From: Brevibacillus porteri
GTDB taxonomy: Bacteria > Bacillota > Bacilli > Brevibacillales > Brevibacillaceae
Assembly (NCBI RefSeq): GCF_003013475.1
Contig: NZ_PXZO01000016.1
Coordinates: 1 to 62,316 of the forward strand
Length of the DNA stretch: 62,316 nt
Direction of reading: 5' to 3'
Part shown: positions 51,832 to 60,028 of the stretch, one piece after another
Numbering within the stretch: position 1 is the stretch's first letter
How the letters are laid out: each line of letters begins with the position of its first letter
Notes under the pieces: model-generated
Databases searched by the model: none
What the model was told of the DNA's origin: nothing
The model's input: the letters and a program-made list of their open reading frames with translations, nothing else
Position numbers and translations under genes: made by a program

Positions 51832-54717
51832 ATGCAAGACAATCATTTTCTGAACGAAGCACTGAGGTATGCGGCCATGGGTTGGTCAGTCATTCCTCTG
51901 CGTGTCAAAGATAAAAAGCCAGCGATATCCAAACAGAATGGTGGCTGGGAGCCATACCAGGAGCAGCGAGCTGACGAGGAACAGATCAGACAGTGGTGGG
52001 GACGATTCCCTCAAGCCAATGTCGGCATCGTGACGGGTTCTATATCAGGAATCATCGTGCTTGATGTGGATGGACCAGAAGGCCGCGCCTCGCTGGAGAA
52101 GATTACCGAGCGATTTGGAGTTTTGCCAGCAACGCCAGAGTCCACAACAGGCAAAGGCAGCCACTACATTTTCAAGCATCCAGGTGGCGACCTGCGGAAC
52201 TTCGCCAAGAAGGGAATCAATCTTGATTTCCGCGGGGACGGCGGTTACATTGTGGCTCCTCCATCGGTTCACCCGAACGGCGGTGTGTATCGATGGGAGC
52301 AGGATCCCGAGCAGGTAGCGCTTGCTGATCCGCCTGACTGGCTGCTTGAGCTCTTGAAGAATGACCAAGCGCCATCCTGGTTCCATGAAATGTTCCCACC
52401 GCCTAAGAGCACGAGGCAGACAGGCGAGCGCAAGGCTGTGAGCGGACAAGCAGGCAATGGTCAGGCGGATACCATATTGCGTAATTGCGCATTTTGCCAG
52501 CATTGCAAAGGTACAGCCGAAACGCTATCCGAGCCTGAATGGTACGCGATGATCAGCAACTTGGCGCGAGCTGACAGTGGCCCTGACCTCATTCACGAGC
52601 TGTCCAAACCACATCCTGGTTACCGCGAGCGCGATACGGAGCAGAAGATCGAGCATGCTTTGCAGGACGGCGAGCCGCACACCTGCCAGTACATTCAGCA
52701 GAATCTTGGCTTTACCGGATGCCCTGATGGCGGCTGCGGCGTCAAAGCGCCAATCGGTTTCGTTACTTCACCCGTTGTTATGGCAAAGCTGCAGGTCGAA
52801 TCCTGCATCATTTCTCTGAAAGATGAAGCCAAGCGCGAGAAAGTCTTTGATGACGAAGTGATCGGGGCGCTTGCGGTGCTACGCCAGCGGGATACTACGG
52901 AATACATCAAAGCAAAAGGCACGATCAAAGATTTATGTGGAAAGCTGGTCAGTCTCAACGACTTGGAGAAGGCCGTAAAGGAGCGACAAGTCAGAGAGGG
53001 TCATCTGAAGATAGTCCGTGAGCAGGAGCCTGAGAGCCTACCAGCTGAGTGGATGGCGGATGCGCCTATGGAAAAGGCGATCAAGCCACGAGGATACAAG
53101 ATCGGTGAACATGGCATCACGACAGTGGAGTGGAAAGGCGATTCTACAGAGGAAATCACGGTTTTCCCGGCACCTGTCCTCCTATCAAAGCGTTTCCGTA
53201 GCATCGATGATGGGCGAGAGAAAGTGGAGCTCGCTTACAGGTGGGATGGCGAGTGGAACCGCCTTGTGGTGGATGCTGATATTCCATTCACCGCCAGCAA
53301 GATCGTCACGCTGCGTAAAGACGGCTTTCCAGTGTCATCGGAAACGGCGAAATACCTGGTCAAATATCTGGATGCTTTTGTAGCAGCCAACAAGGAAACG
53401 ATCCCGATACAGCGCTCTGTCGCTCATATGGGATGGATTGGATCCCGACACTTCCTTCCTGGTCTTGAAGGTGACATCCACCTCGACGTGGAGCCAGGAG
53501 GAACGGCAGGCGTGGCAGCAGGCTACCGTCAGGAAGGCACGCTGGAAGAGTGGATCAAATTTATCGAACCAGTTAGGATGCACCCCATTGCGCGGTTCAC
53601 GATTGCAGCGGCTTTTGCTGGACCATTGATGTCCCTTGTTAATCAGCGGGTATTCATCATACATAACTGGGGACCATCGCGCGGCGGGAAGACAGCCACT
53701 TTGAAAGCAGCACTAAGCGTATGGGGCGAGCCTGAGACGATCATGGCAAGCTTTAACTCAACCAAGGTAGGTCTTGAGCGGTTGGCTGGATTTTACTCGG
53801 ATTTGCCGCTGGGAATCGATGAGAGGCAAGTTGTCGGGGACAAACAAGGCTTTGTGGAGTCTCTGGTCTACATGCTGGGTCTTGGAAAGGGGAAGGCGCG
53901 GGGAGCCAAGGGAGGCGGCTTGCAGGCGTTCCAAAGCTGGCGAACCATTGCCCTAACAACAGGTGAGGAGCCACTTTCTAGCGAGAGCAGCACAGCGGGT
54001 ATCAAGACTCGCGCTTTGGAGATCAATGGACTTCCTATCGAGGATGAAAAACTGGCACGCACGATTCATCAGGGCATTGCGGAGAATTACGGCATGGCTG
54101 GCCCGATGTTTGTGAAACGGATCATGGAAGAGTTGGACAAGGACCCCAACTACTTCAAGGAAGATTACGCCAACATGATGCGGGAATGGGAAGAACGAAA
54201 CATCGATGCGCTTGGGAGCCACTTGTCGGCACTAACAACAGTCATGATGGCAGACTTTTACGCCAGTAAGTGGATATTCGGGATGGATGAAGTCGCCGCA
54301 ATGAAAGAAGCGAAGGAACTGGCGGACACAATTCTCGGCAAGCTGGATACCGGACAGAGTACAGACGATGCTGTTCGCGCCATGGAGTACCTGGCGAGCT
54401 GGTATCACGTCAATCAGCTGAATTTTGGCTCGAGTCCTACCATTCAGTGGTACGGCATGTGGACACAGGACGGCATTGCGATATTCCCGACTGCTTTCGA
54501 AAAGGCGATGAAGGACGGCGGTTTTAACAGTCGCCGCATACTGAGTGACTGGTCGGATCGCGGCTGGATCGAGTCGGAGGTTTATCCAGGTGACAACAAA
54601 AGGCGCAACAAGATCCGTAGACAGATCAATGGACGGCGATATCAGGTCATCTTAGTCAGACACGACACGATGCGGGATTTGGAAGAGCGGATGGATGAGG
54701 AAATGCAATTGACATGA
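51832..54717 (+). CDS. Bifunctional primase-polymerase / DUF927 helicase
   Basis: A 961-residue replication protein. Residues 5-195 are a prim-pol domain (ALRYAAMGWSVIPLR, GIIVLDVDGPEG with catalytic Asp pair, STGKGSHYIF-like TTGKGSHYIFKHP, GGYIVAPPSVHPNGG). A Cys-rich primase-C part follows (NCAFCQHCKG...HTCQYIQQN...GCPDGGCG). From about 480 the DUF927 ATPase has Walker A NWGPSRGGKTATL and LPLGIDERQ. Together they make the phage replisome core. ATG 51832 (GGAGGG upstream) is preferred; ATG 51766 would add 22 residues. Confidence 0.88.
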   Translation: MQDNHFLNEALRYAAMGWSVIPLRVKDKKPAISKQNGGWEPYQEQRADEEQIRQWWGRFPQANVGIVTGSISGIIVLDVDGPEGRASLEKITERFGVLPATPESTTGKGSHYIFKHPGGDLRNFAKKGINLDFRGDGGYIVAPPSVHPNGGVYRWEQDPEQVALADPPDWLLELLKNDQAPSWFHEMFPPPKSTRQTGERKAVSGQAGNGQADTILRNCAFCQHCKGTAETLSEPEWYAMISNLARADSGPDLIHELSKPHPGYRERDTEQKIEHALQDGEPHTCQYIQQNLGFTGCPDGGCGVKAPIGFVTSPVVMAKLQVESCIISLKDEAKREKVFDDEVIGALAVLRQRDTTEYIKAKGTIKDLCGKLVSLNDLEKAVKERQVREGHLKIVREQEPESLPAEWMADAPMEKAIKPRGYKIGEHGITTVEWKGDSTEEITVFPAPVLLSKRFRSIDDGREKVELAYRWDGEWNRLVVDADIPFTASKIVTLRKDGFPVSSETAKYLVKYLDAFVAANKETIPIQRSVAHMGWIGSRHFLPGLEGDIHLDVEPGGTAGVAAGYRQEGTLEEWIKFIEPVRMHPIARFTIAAAFAGPLMSLVNQRVFIIHNWGPSRGGKTATLKAALSVWGEPETIMASFNSTKVGLERLAGFYSDLPLGIDERQVVGDKQGFVESLVYMLGLGKGKARGAKGGGLQAFQSWRTIALTTGEEPLSSESSTAGIKTRALEINGLPIEDEKLARTIHQGIAENYGMAGPMFVKRIMEELDKDPNYFKEDYANMMREWEERNIDALGSHLSALTTVMMADFYASKWIFGMDEVAAMKEAKELADTILGKLDTGQSTDDAVRAMEYLASWYHVNQLNFGSSPTIQWYGMWTQDGIAIFPTAFEKAMKDGGFNSRRILSDWSDRGWIESEVYPGDNKRRNKIRRQINGRRYQVILVRHDTMRDLEERMDEEMQLT

Positions 54718-54730
54718 GTGGGGGATGGGT

Positions 54731-54916
54731 ATGGAGCACGAAAAACAGCAGCAGGTTAGGGAGCTAGAAGACAAGGTGAAGCGGTACGAAATGGCGTTGA
54801 TAGAGATTGAAGCCTTGGTGTTTTGTAATGAAGAAATTCCAGTGAAGTTTAGAGAAGCGATTCAGAAGCAAGTGGTCCTCAAAGCTGGAGTCAATCCACC
54901 TCGTAAACGTGAATAG
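54731..54916 (+). CDS. Small coiled-coil phage protein
   Basis: A 61-residue protein: EHEKQQQVRELEDKVKRYEMALIEIEALVFCNEEIPVKFREAIQKQVVLK. ATG 54731 is spaced from TGGGGG; ATG 54725 is also in frame. Function unknown; it sits between the replication gene and the next small gene. Confidence 0.5.
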   Translation: MEHEKQQQVRELEDKVKRYEMALIEIEALVFCNEEIPVKFREAIQKQVVLKAGVNPPRKRE

Positions 54917-54926
54917 GAGGCTGGGA

Positions 54927-55325
54927 ATGTACAACTTCAAGCCGATCAGCAAATTTGATCAACGAATGAGTGGGATTCGAATTACGGCAGATAAGCAAGA
55001 ACGGTTAACGCTGAGTGCGGAATTGCAGCGCATGCTTGCCTATCAGAGTGGAGAAGCTTTCTATCTCTATTTTGATGCAGAATTACGAACCATCGGACTT
55101 TCGAAACAACCAGCAGGCCAAGACCATATACCTTATTCGTTTGATAAAAGAGGATACACCCAGGCTAAAGATTTCCTAAGACAATGCGGCATCGATACAT
55201 CAAGTGAAGCGGTGAAGTTCATTTATGAAGGGGAGTTTGATGGCATATTAGCTTTCCGTCAAGCTGGGTTTAGATGGTCGTCGTCATTCCGAATGGAGAG
55301 GAACGGAAATTTAGAAAGGGTTTAA
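54927..55325 (+). CDS. Hypothetical phage protein
   Basis: A 132-residue protein: FKPISKFDQRMSGIRITADKQERLTLSAELQRMLAYQSGEAFYLYFDAELRTIGLSKQ, then RGYTQAKDFLRQCGIDTSSEAVKFIYEG. The first half has an AbrB/SpoVT-like beta pattern that fits a DNA-binding or sensor fold; this is inference. ATG 54927 follows TAGGAGG. Confidence 0.55.
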   Translation: MYNFKPISKFDQRMSGIRITADKQERLTLSAELQRMLAYQSGEAFYLYFDAELRTIGLSKQPAGQDHIPYSFDKRGYTQAKDFLRQCGIDTSSEAVKFIYEGEFDGILAFRQAGFRWSSSFRMERNGNLERV

Positions 55326-55360
55326 CAGTTGCTCAATTATGTTAAATAGGCGGTGAAAGC

Positions 55361-56329
55361 ATGAGGATGCTGTCGCTATTCGCTGGCATCGGCGGGATTG
55401 ATTTAGCAGCTCATTGGGCCGGGATCGAAACAGTAGCGTTCTGTGAGATTGAGCCGTTTTGCCAGAAGGTTTTGCAAAAGCATTGGCCGGAAGTGCCAAT
55501 CTTTGATGATGTACGAACGATTAACAAACAGCAGCTCATAGAGAAAGGGGTAATAGGGGATGAACGAGCAATTGACATTATTTGCGGAGGATACCCTTGC
55601 CAGCCTTTCAGTACTGCCGGGGAGCGAAAAGGCAAGGATGACGACCGTCACCTCTGGCCGGAGGTTAGCCGTTTATTACAGGAGATCAGGCCAACTTGGT
55701 TCCTTGGTGAGAATGTTGCTGGGCACGTCACTCTGGGGCTCGATGATGTGCTATCTGACCTGGAAGGAATCGGCTACGCCGCAGAACCGTTTGTTATTCC
55801 GGCTTGTGCCGTCAACGCCCGACACAGACGTGACAGAGTATTTATTGTTGCCCACTCCATGCGTAGCGTTCTCAGCTCCGAACAAGAAAGCCAACATCAA
55901 ACAGTGGGGAGAAGACAAGACTCTCTGGCACATGGCGAAAAACAACTCTTGGCCCGACTTGAAGATGTGGCCGACTCCGCAAGCAAGGGATTACAGGAGT
56001 GGAGACAATCCGGAATCTCCCAGGGCAAAACGAAAAGCGGAACAGGGATGGAACTTGAACCTGAACGATGCAGTGAAGATGTGGCCAACGCCAACGGCTC
56101 AGGATGCGAAGAACAGCACGTTACCTCCAAGCCAAAAGGACAGGGATTCTATACCGGGGGCACTGCTTCGGGATGGGAACAGTGGGCAATTGAACCCGGC
56201 GTGGGTAGAGTGGCTAATGGGATTCCCAAACGGGTGGACAGACTTAAGTCACTCGGAAACGCTGTAGTACCACAACAGGTTTTCCCGATATTGTGGGCAA
56301 TCAAAAAGATACACGATGGAGCACTATAG
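55361..56329 (+). CDS. C5-cytosine DNA methyltransferase
   Basis: A 322-residue enzyme: motif I MLSLFAGIGGIDLAAHWAG, motif IV CGGYPCQPFSTAG with the nucleophile Cys80, motif VI GENVAGH, motif VIII NARHRRDRVFIVAHS and motif IX/X RLKSLGNAVVPQQVFPILWAI. The region between VIII and X (about 168-290) is the target-recognition part and carries repeated DVADS/DVANAN words. It modifies a DNA cytosine and probably protects the phage. No restriction partner is seen. Most of it is overprinted by a second frame at 55560-56267. Confidence 0.9.
   Translation: MRMLSLFAGIGGIDLAAHWAGIETVAFCEIEPFCQKVLQKHWPEVPIFDDVRTINKQQLIEKGVIGDERAIDIICGGYPCQPFSTAGERKGKDDDRHLWPEVSRLLQEIRPTWFLGENVAGHVTLGLDDVLSDLEGIGYAAEPFVIPACAVNARHRRDRVFIVAHSMRSVLSSEQESQHQTVGRRQDSLAHGEKQLLARLEDVADSASKGLQEWRQSGISQGKTKSGTGMELEPERCSEDVANANGSGCEEQHVTSKPKGQGFYTGGTASGWEQWAIEPGVGRVANGIPKRVDRLKSLGNAVVPQQVFPILWAIKKIHDGAL
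55560..56267 (+). CDS. Overprinted ORF inside the cytosine methyltransferase gene
   Basis: ATG 55560, behind GGGGTAATAGGGG, opens 235 codons without stop in the +1 frame of the methyltransferase. The product starts NEQLTLFAEDTLASLSVLPGSEKARMTTVTSGR and later has CYLTWKESATPQNRLLFRLVP, LLPTP, MWPTP twice and LNPAWVEWLMGFPNGWTDLS. This resembles a protein type I recall from many phages (TLFAED, LPGSE, TVTSG, CYLTWK, WPTP, WVEWLMGFP). Its conserved words are read from the same bases as methyltransferase motifs IV, VIII and the DVAN repeats. It may be a real overlapping gene or a by-product of strong codon constraint. Confidence 0.5.
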   Translation: MNEQLTLFAEDTLASLSVLPGSEKARMTTVTSGRRLAVYYRRSGQLGSLVRMLLGTSLWGSMMCYLTWKESATPQNRLLFRLVPSTPDTDVTEYLLLPTPCVAFSAPNKKANIKQWGEDKTLWHMAKNNSWPDLKMWPTPQARDYRSGDNPESPRAKRKAEQGWNLNLNDAVKMWPTPTAQDAKNSTLPPSQKDRDSIPGALLRDGNSGQLNPAWVEWLMGFPNGWTDLSHSETL

Positions 56330-56360
56330 CAAACTGCGTATGGGGAATAGGAGTGATCGA

Positions 56361-56489
56361 ATGGTGTTGGTAAATACAGTGAAGTGCCCAGGGTGCGGAG
56401 CGATTATGGAGCTTGGCATTCACTACGATATGGAATGTAAAAGACCATCTTGCGGAAAATGGTTCTACGAAGAGGAACAAGACTCTTAA
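56361..56489 (+). CDS. Small zinc-ribbon protein
   Basis: A 42-residue ORF at ATG 56361 with AGGAG upstream: VKCPGCGAIMELGIHYDMECKRPSCGKWFYEEEQDS. CPGCG and CKRPSCG form a zinc-ribbon pair. Confidence 0.6.
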   Translation: MVLVNTVKCPGCGAIMELGIHYDMECKRPSCGKWFYEEEQDS

Positions 56490-56514
56490 CAAACTGCTTA
56501 GGGAGTGAAAACTG

Positions 56515-56637
56515 GTGCAGAAAAAGAAGTGTCAACTATGCAAAGGAACTGGTTTTATAGCAAGAACGTACGATTGCCTGAAATGTAAAGGTAAGGGTCA
56601 TTTTTATACAAAGAAAACAGCTAAGAAAACATATTAG
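56515..56637 (+). CDS. Small DnaJ-type zinc-finger protein
   Basis: A 40-residue ORF from GTG 56515 (AGGGAG upstream): KKCQLCKGTGFIAR and DCLKCKGKGHFYTKK. These are two CxxCxGxG elements as in the DnaJ central domain, here freestanding. Confidence 0.6.
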   Translation: MQKKKCQLCKGTGFIARTYDCLKCKGKGHFYTKKTAKKTY

Positions 56638-56657
56638 TTACAAAATGCTCATTATGG

Positions 56658-57143
56658 TTATTCAAGCAATGCTTCTCGTAGTTTATTAATCGAATTGATT
56701 ATTTGATTAGTTTCTTCAATGGAATTCATATTCGTACGAGCATGTAATAGGGCGGGGCGCAAAGATTCAACGGATCGCCCGAACTGTGTCATCCATTCGT
56801 AACGTGGAACCATCCATATATGAAAATGATGGGTAGTATCCTCGTTGTAAAAATAATAGACATGTTCAATTCCTAATACTTCTCGTTGTGCTTTTCTAAT
56901 CTTCCGAATTAAGAGTATGTAATCGTGTGCTTCTTCCTCGGTTAGTTCATCAAGACATTTAATGTGGCGTTTAGAGGCAACGATTACCTGCCCAGTGATT
57001 GGGTAGGCAACATCCTGATGAGCATGAAAATAGTCGGTCTCAATTAGTACACCTCCTTCTGGTATAACTAATCCGCCGACTATAGCACAACTTAGGCATT
57101 CAACATTAATTGTTTGACCATCAGCCAAGGTAATTGTACGCAA
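56658..57143 (-). CDS. HIT-like nucleotide-binding protein (atypical triad)
   Basis: A 161-residue protein. Conserved parts are CLSCAIVGGLVIPEGGVLIET, DVAYPITGQVIVASKRHIKCLDELTEEEA and the catalytic HHFHIWMVPR. The active-site triad reads His-x-His-x-Trp (about 106-110) instead of the usual His-x-His-x-His. The middle nucleophile is present. HIT proteins cleave or transfer nucleotides. It is on the opposite strand to the phage operon and has its own upstream region, so it may be cargo carried by the prophage. Confidence 0.75.
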   Translation of the reverse strand: MRTITLADGQTINVECLSCAIVGGLVIPEGGVLIETDYFHAHQDVAYPITGQVIVASKRHIKCLDELTEEEAHDYILLIRKIRKAQREVLGIEHVYYFYNEDTTHHFHIWMVPRYEWMTQFGRSVESLRPALLHARTNMNSIEETNQIINSINKLREALLE

Positions 57144-57239
57144 TAGATTTCATCCTCTCATTAGTGGCTTGTGAAAGTATAGCGTGTCAAAAAGAGAATG
57201 ATCAAGTATGAAATTTCCAATGGTTAACAAAATGTGTAA

Positions 57240-57587
57240 TTAGTCAAATGTAAGGAGGTCATCAAAAGTTTCACCTTCAAGAGTAAAGAAAAGTTTATAC
57301 CAGCCAAGTTTCTTGCCTTTAAACACAATCGGGATATAAGAGACCACATAATCAAATCCGTGTGAGATCGCTGCATAAGTTGAGTTTTCATCCCATTGGT
57401 CAATGAACAGGGCTACTTCTTTCAGCGAGACTGTTAAATCATCTTCTTTAAAATCTACACCAAATACTGATTTAAATTCTTCGCTGTCTTCGATTCGGTA
57501 GTTTCGAAAACAATACCAAAAAGCGTTAATGGATCTGGTTTCCACATCATGTTCGAGGCACCATTGTTTTAAAAATCCAGTGTTCAT
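57240..57587 (-). CDS. Hypothetical cargo protein
   Basis: A 115-residue acidic protein: NTGFLKQWCLEHDVETRSINAFWYCFRNYRIEDSEEFKSVFGVDFKEDDLTVSLKEVALFIDQWDENSTYAAISHGFDYVVSYIPIVFKGKKLGWYKLFFTLEGETFDD. No family. AT-rich compared with neighbouring phage genes and on the opposite strand. Confidence 0.55.
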   Translation of the reverse strand: MNTGFLKQWCLEHDVETRSINAFWYCFRNYRIEDSEEFKSVFGVDFKEDDLTVSLKEVALFIDQWDENSTYAAISHGFDYVVSYIPIVFKGKKLGWYKLFFTLEGETFDDLLTFD

Positions 57588-57625
57588 AAGTTCACAGCCT
57601 TTTAGTTTTATCTTTAATTTAATAG

Positions 57626-57871
57626 TTATTTTGTGGAGAAGACATAAATGGTATCTATCAACACGAAAACTTGAAAAGCGGCCACACCAAACATAATAAA
57701 GGCCATCTTTCGGTTTTTCTTCAACTCAAATGTTCCTAAGGAAGCCATGAAAACGGGTAGGCATAGCATTGTCAATATTCTTAAGAAAGGCGCATGTATA
57801 AAAATGTTCACTACTGCGATTGAAAGGGCAACTATTGAAAAGATATTGAACCAAAGAGGTCTATTTTTCAT
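57626..57871 (-). CDS. Small membrane cargo protein
   Basis: An 81-residue protein with three hydrophobic helices (FNIFSIVALSIAVVNIFI, LRILTMLCLPVFMASLGTF, MAFIMFGVAAFQVFVLIDTIYVF). ATG 57871 is used. With the two preceding minus-strand genes it makes a small cluster that may be a lysogenic-conversion set. Confidence 0.55.
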   Translation of the reverse strand: MKNRPLWFNIFSIVALSIAVVNIFIHAPFLRILTMLCLPVFMASLGTFELKKNRKMAFIMFGVAAFQVFVLIDTIYVFSTK

Positions 57872-57968
57872 AAGGATCACCAACAATTTCCTTTTTGCAA
57901 CAATTCTAACAGATGGATGGATTGAATGCACTTAACACTTCGGTAATTGTGGTAAGGAGGGATGTTGT

Positions 57969-58094
57969 TTGAAAGATTATTTCAAGTATCGATTCCGGTA
58001 TGACTTGGAGTTAGTTGGAACGCTTTTGTTTTTAGGATTACCTTTATGGACGTTCTTGTTGGGGATTTGGGTTGGGGGTTTCATAAGTGATTAA
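57969..58094 (+). CDS. Short single-pass membrane protein
   Basis: A 41-residue ORF from TTG 57969, AAGGAGGG upstream: KDYFKYRFRYDLELVGTLLFLGLPLWTFLLGIWVGGFISD, one long transmembrane segment. It overlaps the next start (GTGATTAA). Confidence 0.5.
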   Translation: MKDYFKYRFRYDLELVGTLLFLGLPLWTFLLGIWVGGFISD

Positions 58095-58185
58095 ACGTTT
58101 TTTATGCAAGTGGTTCGGACATAGGATATTTGATCGGAAAGGAACGATGCAGATGCACGATTATTGCTTGCGCTGCGACAGGTAA
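58087..58185 (+). CDS. Tiny zinc-finger phage protein (DUF1660-like)
   Basis: A 32-residue ORF from GTG 58087, translationally coupled to the membrane protein. FLCKWFGHRI...DYCLRCDR has the C-x4-H...C-x2-C layout of DUF1660 phage proteins. Confidence 0.45.
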   Translation: MIKRFLCKWFGHRIFDRKGTMQMHDYCLRCDR

Positions 58186-58222
58186 CACAACACACGATGT
58201 GATAAATGAGGAGTGATGAGTA

Positions 58223-58399
58223 GTGGAATTGCAAATCGAAGTCGGTAAGACATACCACAATGACAGCGGACGTCATCGAACGGTAGTCGGATTTAGTGGG
58301 CATCTCGTTAATTACAAAATGAAAGCGAACAGTAAGATTACATATTGCGTAGCGATATGGGAATTCGAAAAGTGGGCGAAAGGTGTTGTGGTTCGTTAG
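58223..58399 (+). CDS. Small phage protein
   Basis: A 58-residue ORF from GTG 58223 with GAGGAGTGATGAG upstream: VGKTYHNDSGRHRTVVGFSGHLVNYKMKANSKITYCVAIWEFEKWAKGVVVR. Looks like a small beta-barrel; family unknown but similar short phage proteins are common. Confidence 0.55.
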   Translation: MELQIEVGKTYHNDSGRHRTVVGFSGHLVNYKMKANSKITYCVAIWEFEKWAKGVVVR

Positions 58400-58441
58400 T
58401 TTTACAAACCAATCGATTTGATAAATAGGAGGTCGAAAGGT

Positions 58442-58840
58442 ATGGAAAATCAACGAATAGGCGCATGCGGAACATGTGGCGAGGCGATCCACTACAGATT
58501 CCCGTGCAAGTGCAGGCGTGAGATTGAAAAACTAAAGGTTATTACTCTTTGCGGCTCTACGCGGTTCAAGAAGGAGTTTGAAGCAGCGAACAAAGACCTG
58601 ACAATGCAGGGGAACATCGTTATATCAGTCGGGGTTTTTGGTCATAGCGAGGGTATCCAGTTAACCGAACAAGAGAAACAGATGCTGGACAACATCCATT
58701 TTAGGAAAATCGATCTGGCAGACGAGATTTACGTCATCAATGTTGATGGATACGTAGGTAGTAGCACTAGAAACGAGATTGAATACGCGAAGAAAACAGG
58801 TAAGCCAGTGCGGTATCTCGACGAGCAGGCGACAATTTAA
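58442..58840 (+). CDS. DUF4406/nucleoside deoxyribosyltransferase-like protein
   Basis: A 132-residue protein. An N-terminal zinc knuckle (GACGTCGEAIHYRFPCKCRR) precedes a Rossmann-like domain: VITLCGSTRFKKEFEAANKDLTMQGNIVISVGVFGHSEG...DNIHFRKIDLADEIYVINVDGYVGSSTRNEIEYAKKTGKPVRYL. This is the layout of phage nucleoside 2-deoxyribosyltransferase-like proteins. It may act in phage nucleotide metabolism. ATG 58442 has AGGAGG upstream. Confidence 0.7.
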   Translation: MENQRIGACGTCGEAIHYRFPCKCRREIEKLKVITLCGSTRFKKEFEAANKDLTMQGNIVISVGVFGHSEGIQLTEQEKQMLDNIHFRKIDLADEIYVINVDGYVGSSTRNEIEYAKKTGKPVRYLDEQATI

Positions 58841-58874
58841 CATAACATTACTTGTGAGAAGGAGACACACCACA

Positions 58875-59240
58875 ATGCCAAAAGCTGAAAATAAACCTTG
58901 GAAAACGGCCAAGTCTCCCAAGGAATTAGGTATCAAAAACGGTTGGTTTGGCGAAATGGATAGGGTTTATCACAACACGAAATATACGGTCATGGTACGG
59001 GACGTACAAACTGAATGGGGAATCGTACAGCATGCGTGCATGAGAAATGCGCCAAATACAGATATTCCTTGGCGTGAAAAACAACGGATCAAAAACGAGT
59101 TGTTTGGTGAGGAAGCAATCGCAATTGAAGTGTTTCCGAAAGTGTCAGAACTAGTTGACGAGGCGAATATGTACCATTTTTGGGTATTGCCAGAGGACAT
59201 GGTTTTACCATTCGGTTTGAATGAGGAGGAAACGGCATGA
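58875..59240 (+). CDS. Phage protein, DUF7694-like
   Basis: A 121-residue protein: KYTVMVRDVQTEWGIVQHACMRN, IPWREKQRIKNELFGEEAIAIEVFPKVSELVDEANMYHFWVLPE. This core is shared by a family of phage proteins of unknown function (DUF7694, from memory). It overlaps the next gene by 4 bp (ATGA). Confidence 0.65.
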   Translation: MPKAENKPWKTAKSPKELGIKNGWFGEMDRVYHNTKYTVMVRDVQTEWGIVQHACMRNAPNTDIPWREKQRIKNELFGEEAIAIEVFPKVSELVDEANMYHFWVLPEDMVLPFGLNEEETA

Positions 59241-59548
59241 TCCACGACCTTAAAACATGGCCCGAGCATTTCCGTGATGTTCGGGCAGGCATCAAGACGG
59301 CCGAGCTGCGGCTGAATGATCGAAACTATCAGCCGGGTGATGTGCTGGTGCTGCGGGAATACGATCCAGAGGCTGGAGAATATACGGGCGAGGTTGAGAC
59401 ACGGGCTGTCACGCATGTTCTGACTGGTGAACAGTGGCTGCAACCAGGAGTTGTGATGCTTTCGATGAGCTACGGAAATACTTCCAAACAATTTCTTGAG
59501 TATGTAGTGAACGCTTTTAGAATACCAGCAGAATTACTCGAAAGGTAG
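59237..59548 (+). CDS. DUF3850 / ASCH-like phage protein
   Basis: A 103-residue protein: IHDLKTWPEHFRDVRAGIKTAELRLNDRNYQPGDVLVLREYDPEAGEYTGEVETRAVTHVLTGEQWLQPGVVMLSM. This is the DUF3850 form of the ASCH RNA-binding-like barrel. The ATG overlaps the preceding stop. Confidence 0.78.
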   Translation: MIHDLKTWPEHFRDVRAGIKTAELRLNDRNYQPGDVLVLREYDPEAGEYTGEVETRAVTHVLTGEQWLQPGVVMLSMSYGNTSKQFLEYVVNAFRIPAELLER

Positions 59549-59557
59549 GGGAACGGG

Positions 59558-60028
59558 ATGCAAGCAGGACGGGTAATTAAATTTCGTGCATGGGACCCGG
59601 ATCGGGAAAAGATGATGCATCCGATGGTTTTGAATTGGTGGCAGGATGAAGGGACTCTTGCCTTCCGGAGCGAGTTCATTGACAAAGAAGAACCGCATGA
59701 ATGCACCTCGAAATACCTAGACGAAGTGGAGTTGCTGCAATATACGGGACTCCGTGACAGGAACGGCAAGGAGATATACGAAGGCGATATTATCAAAGGA
59801 ACTACTTATTTGTACGGGCATGAATTAAAAAACGGAAGACAATTCGATTATTTTGGTGTTGTTGAGTGGGGTTCTCAGGCTGACGTCGGTCTATGCTGGC
59901 TGGTATCTGATAAGCAAGGATCATGGAACTTGCAACAAACGGTTCACAGAAACGACATCGATTATTGCACAGGAGAGGTCATCGGCAACATTTACGAGAA
60001 CCCAGATCTGCTGGAGGTGGGCAACTGA
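59558..60028 (+). CDS. YopX family phage protein (first copy)
   Basis: A 156-residue YopX protein: IKFRAWDPDREKMMHP, LLQYTGLRDRNGKEIYEGDII, VVEWGSQ and the C-terminal EVIGNIYENPDLLEVGN. YopX proteins are abundant in Gram-positive phages; function unknown. The last codons contain GGAGGTGG, which serves as ribosome site for the next copy, and the stop overlaps its ATG (TGATG). Confidence 0.85.
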   Translation: MQAGRVIKFRAWDPDREKMMHPMVLNWWQDEGTLAFRSEFIDKEEPHECTSKYLDEVELLQYTGLRDRNGKEIYEGDIIKGTTYLYGHELKNGRQFDYFGVVEWGSQADVGLCWLVSDKQGSWNLQQTVHRNDIDYCTGEVIGNIYENPDLLEVGN

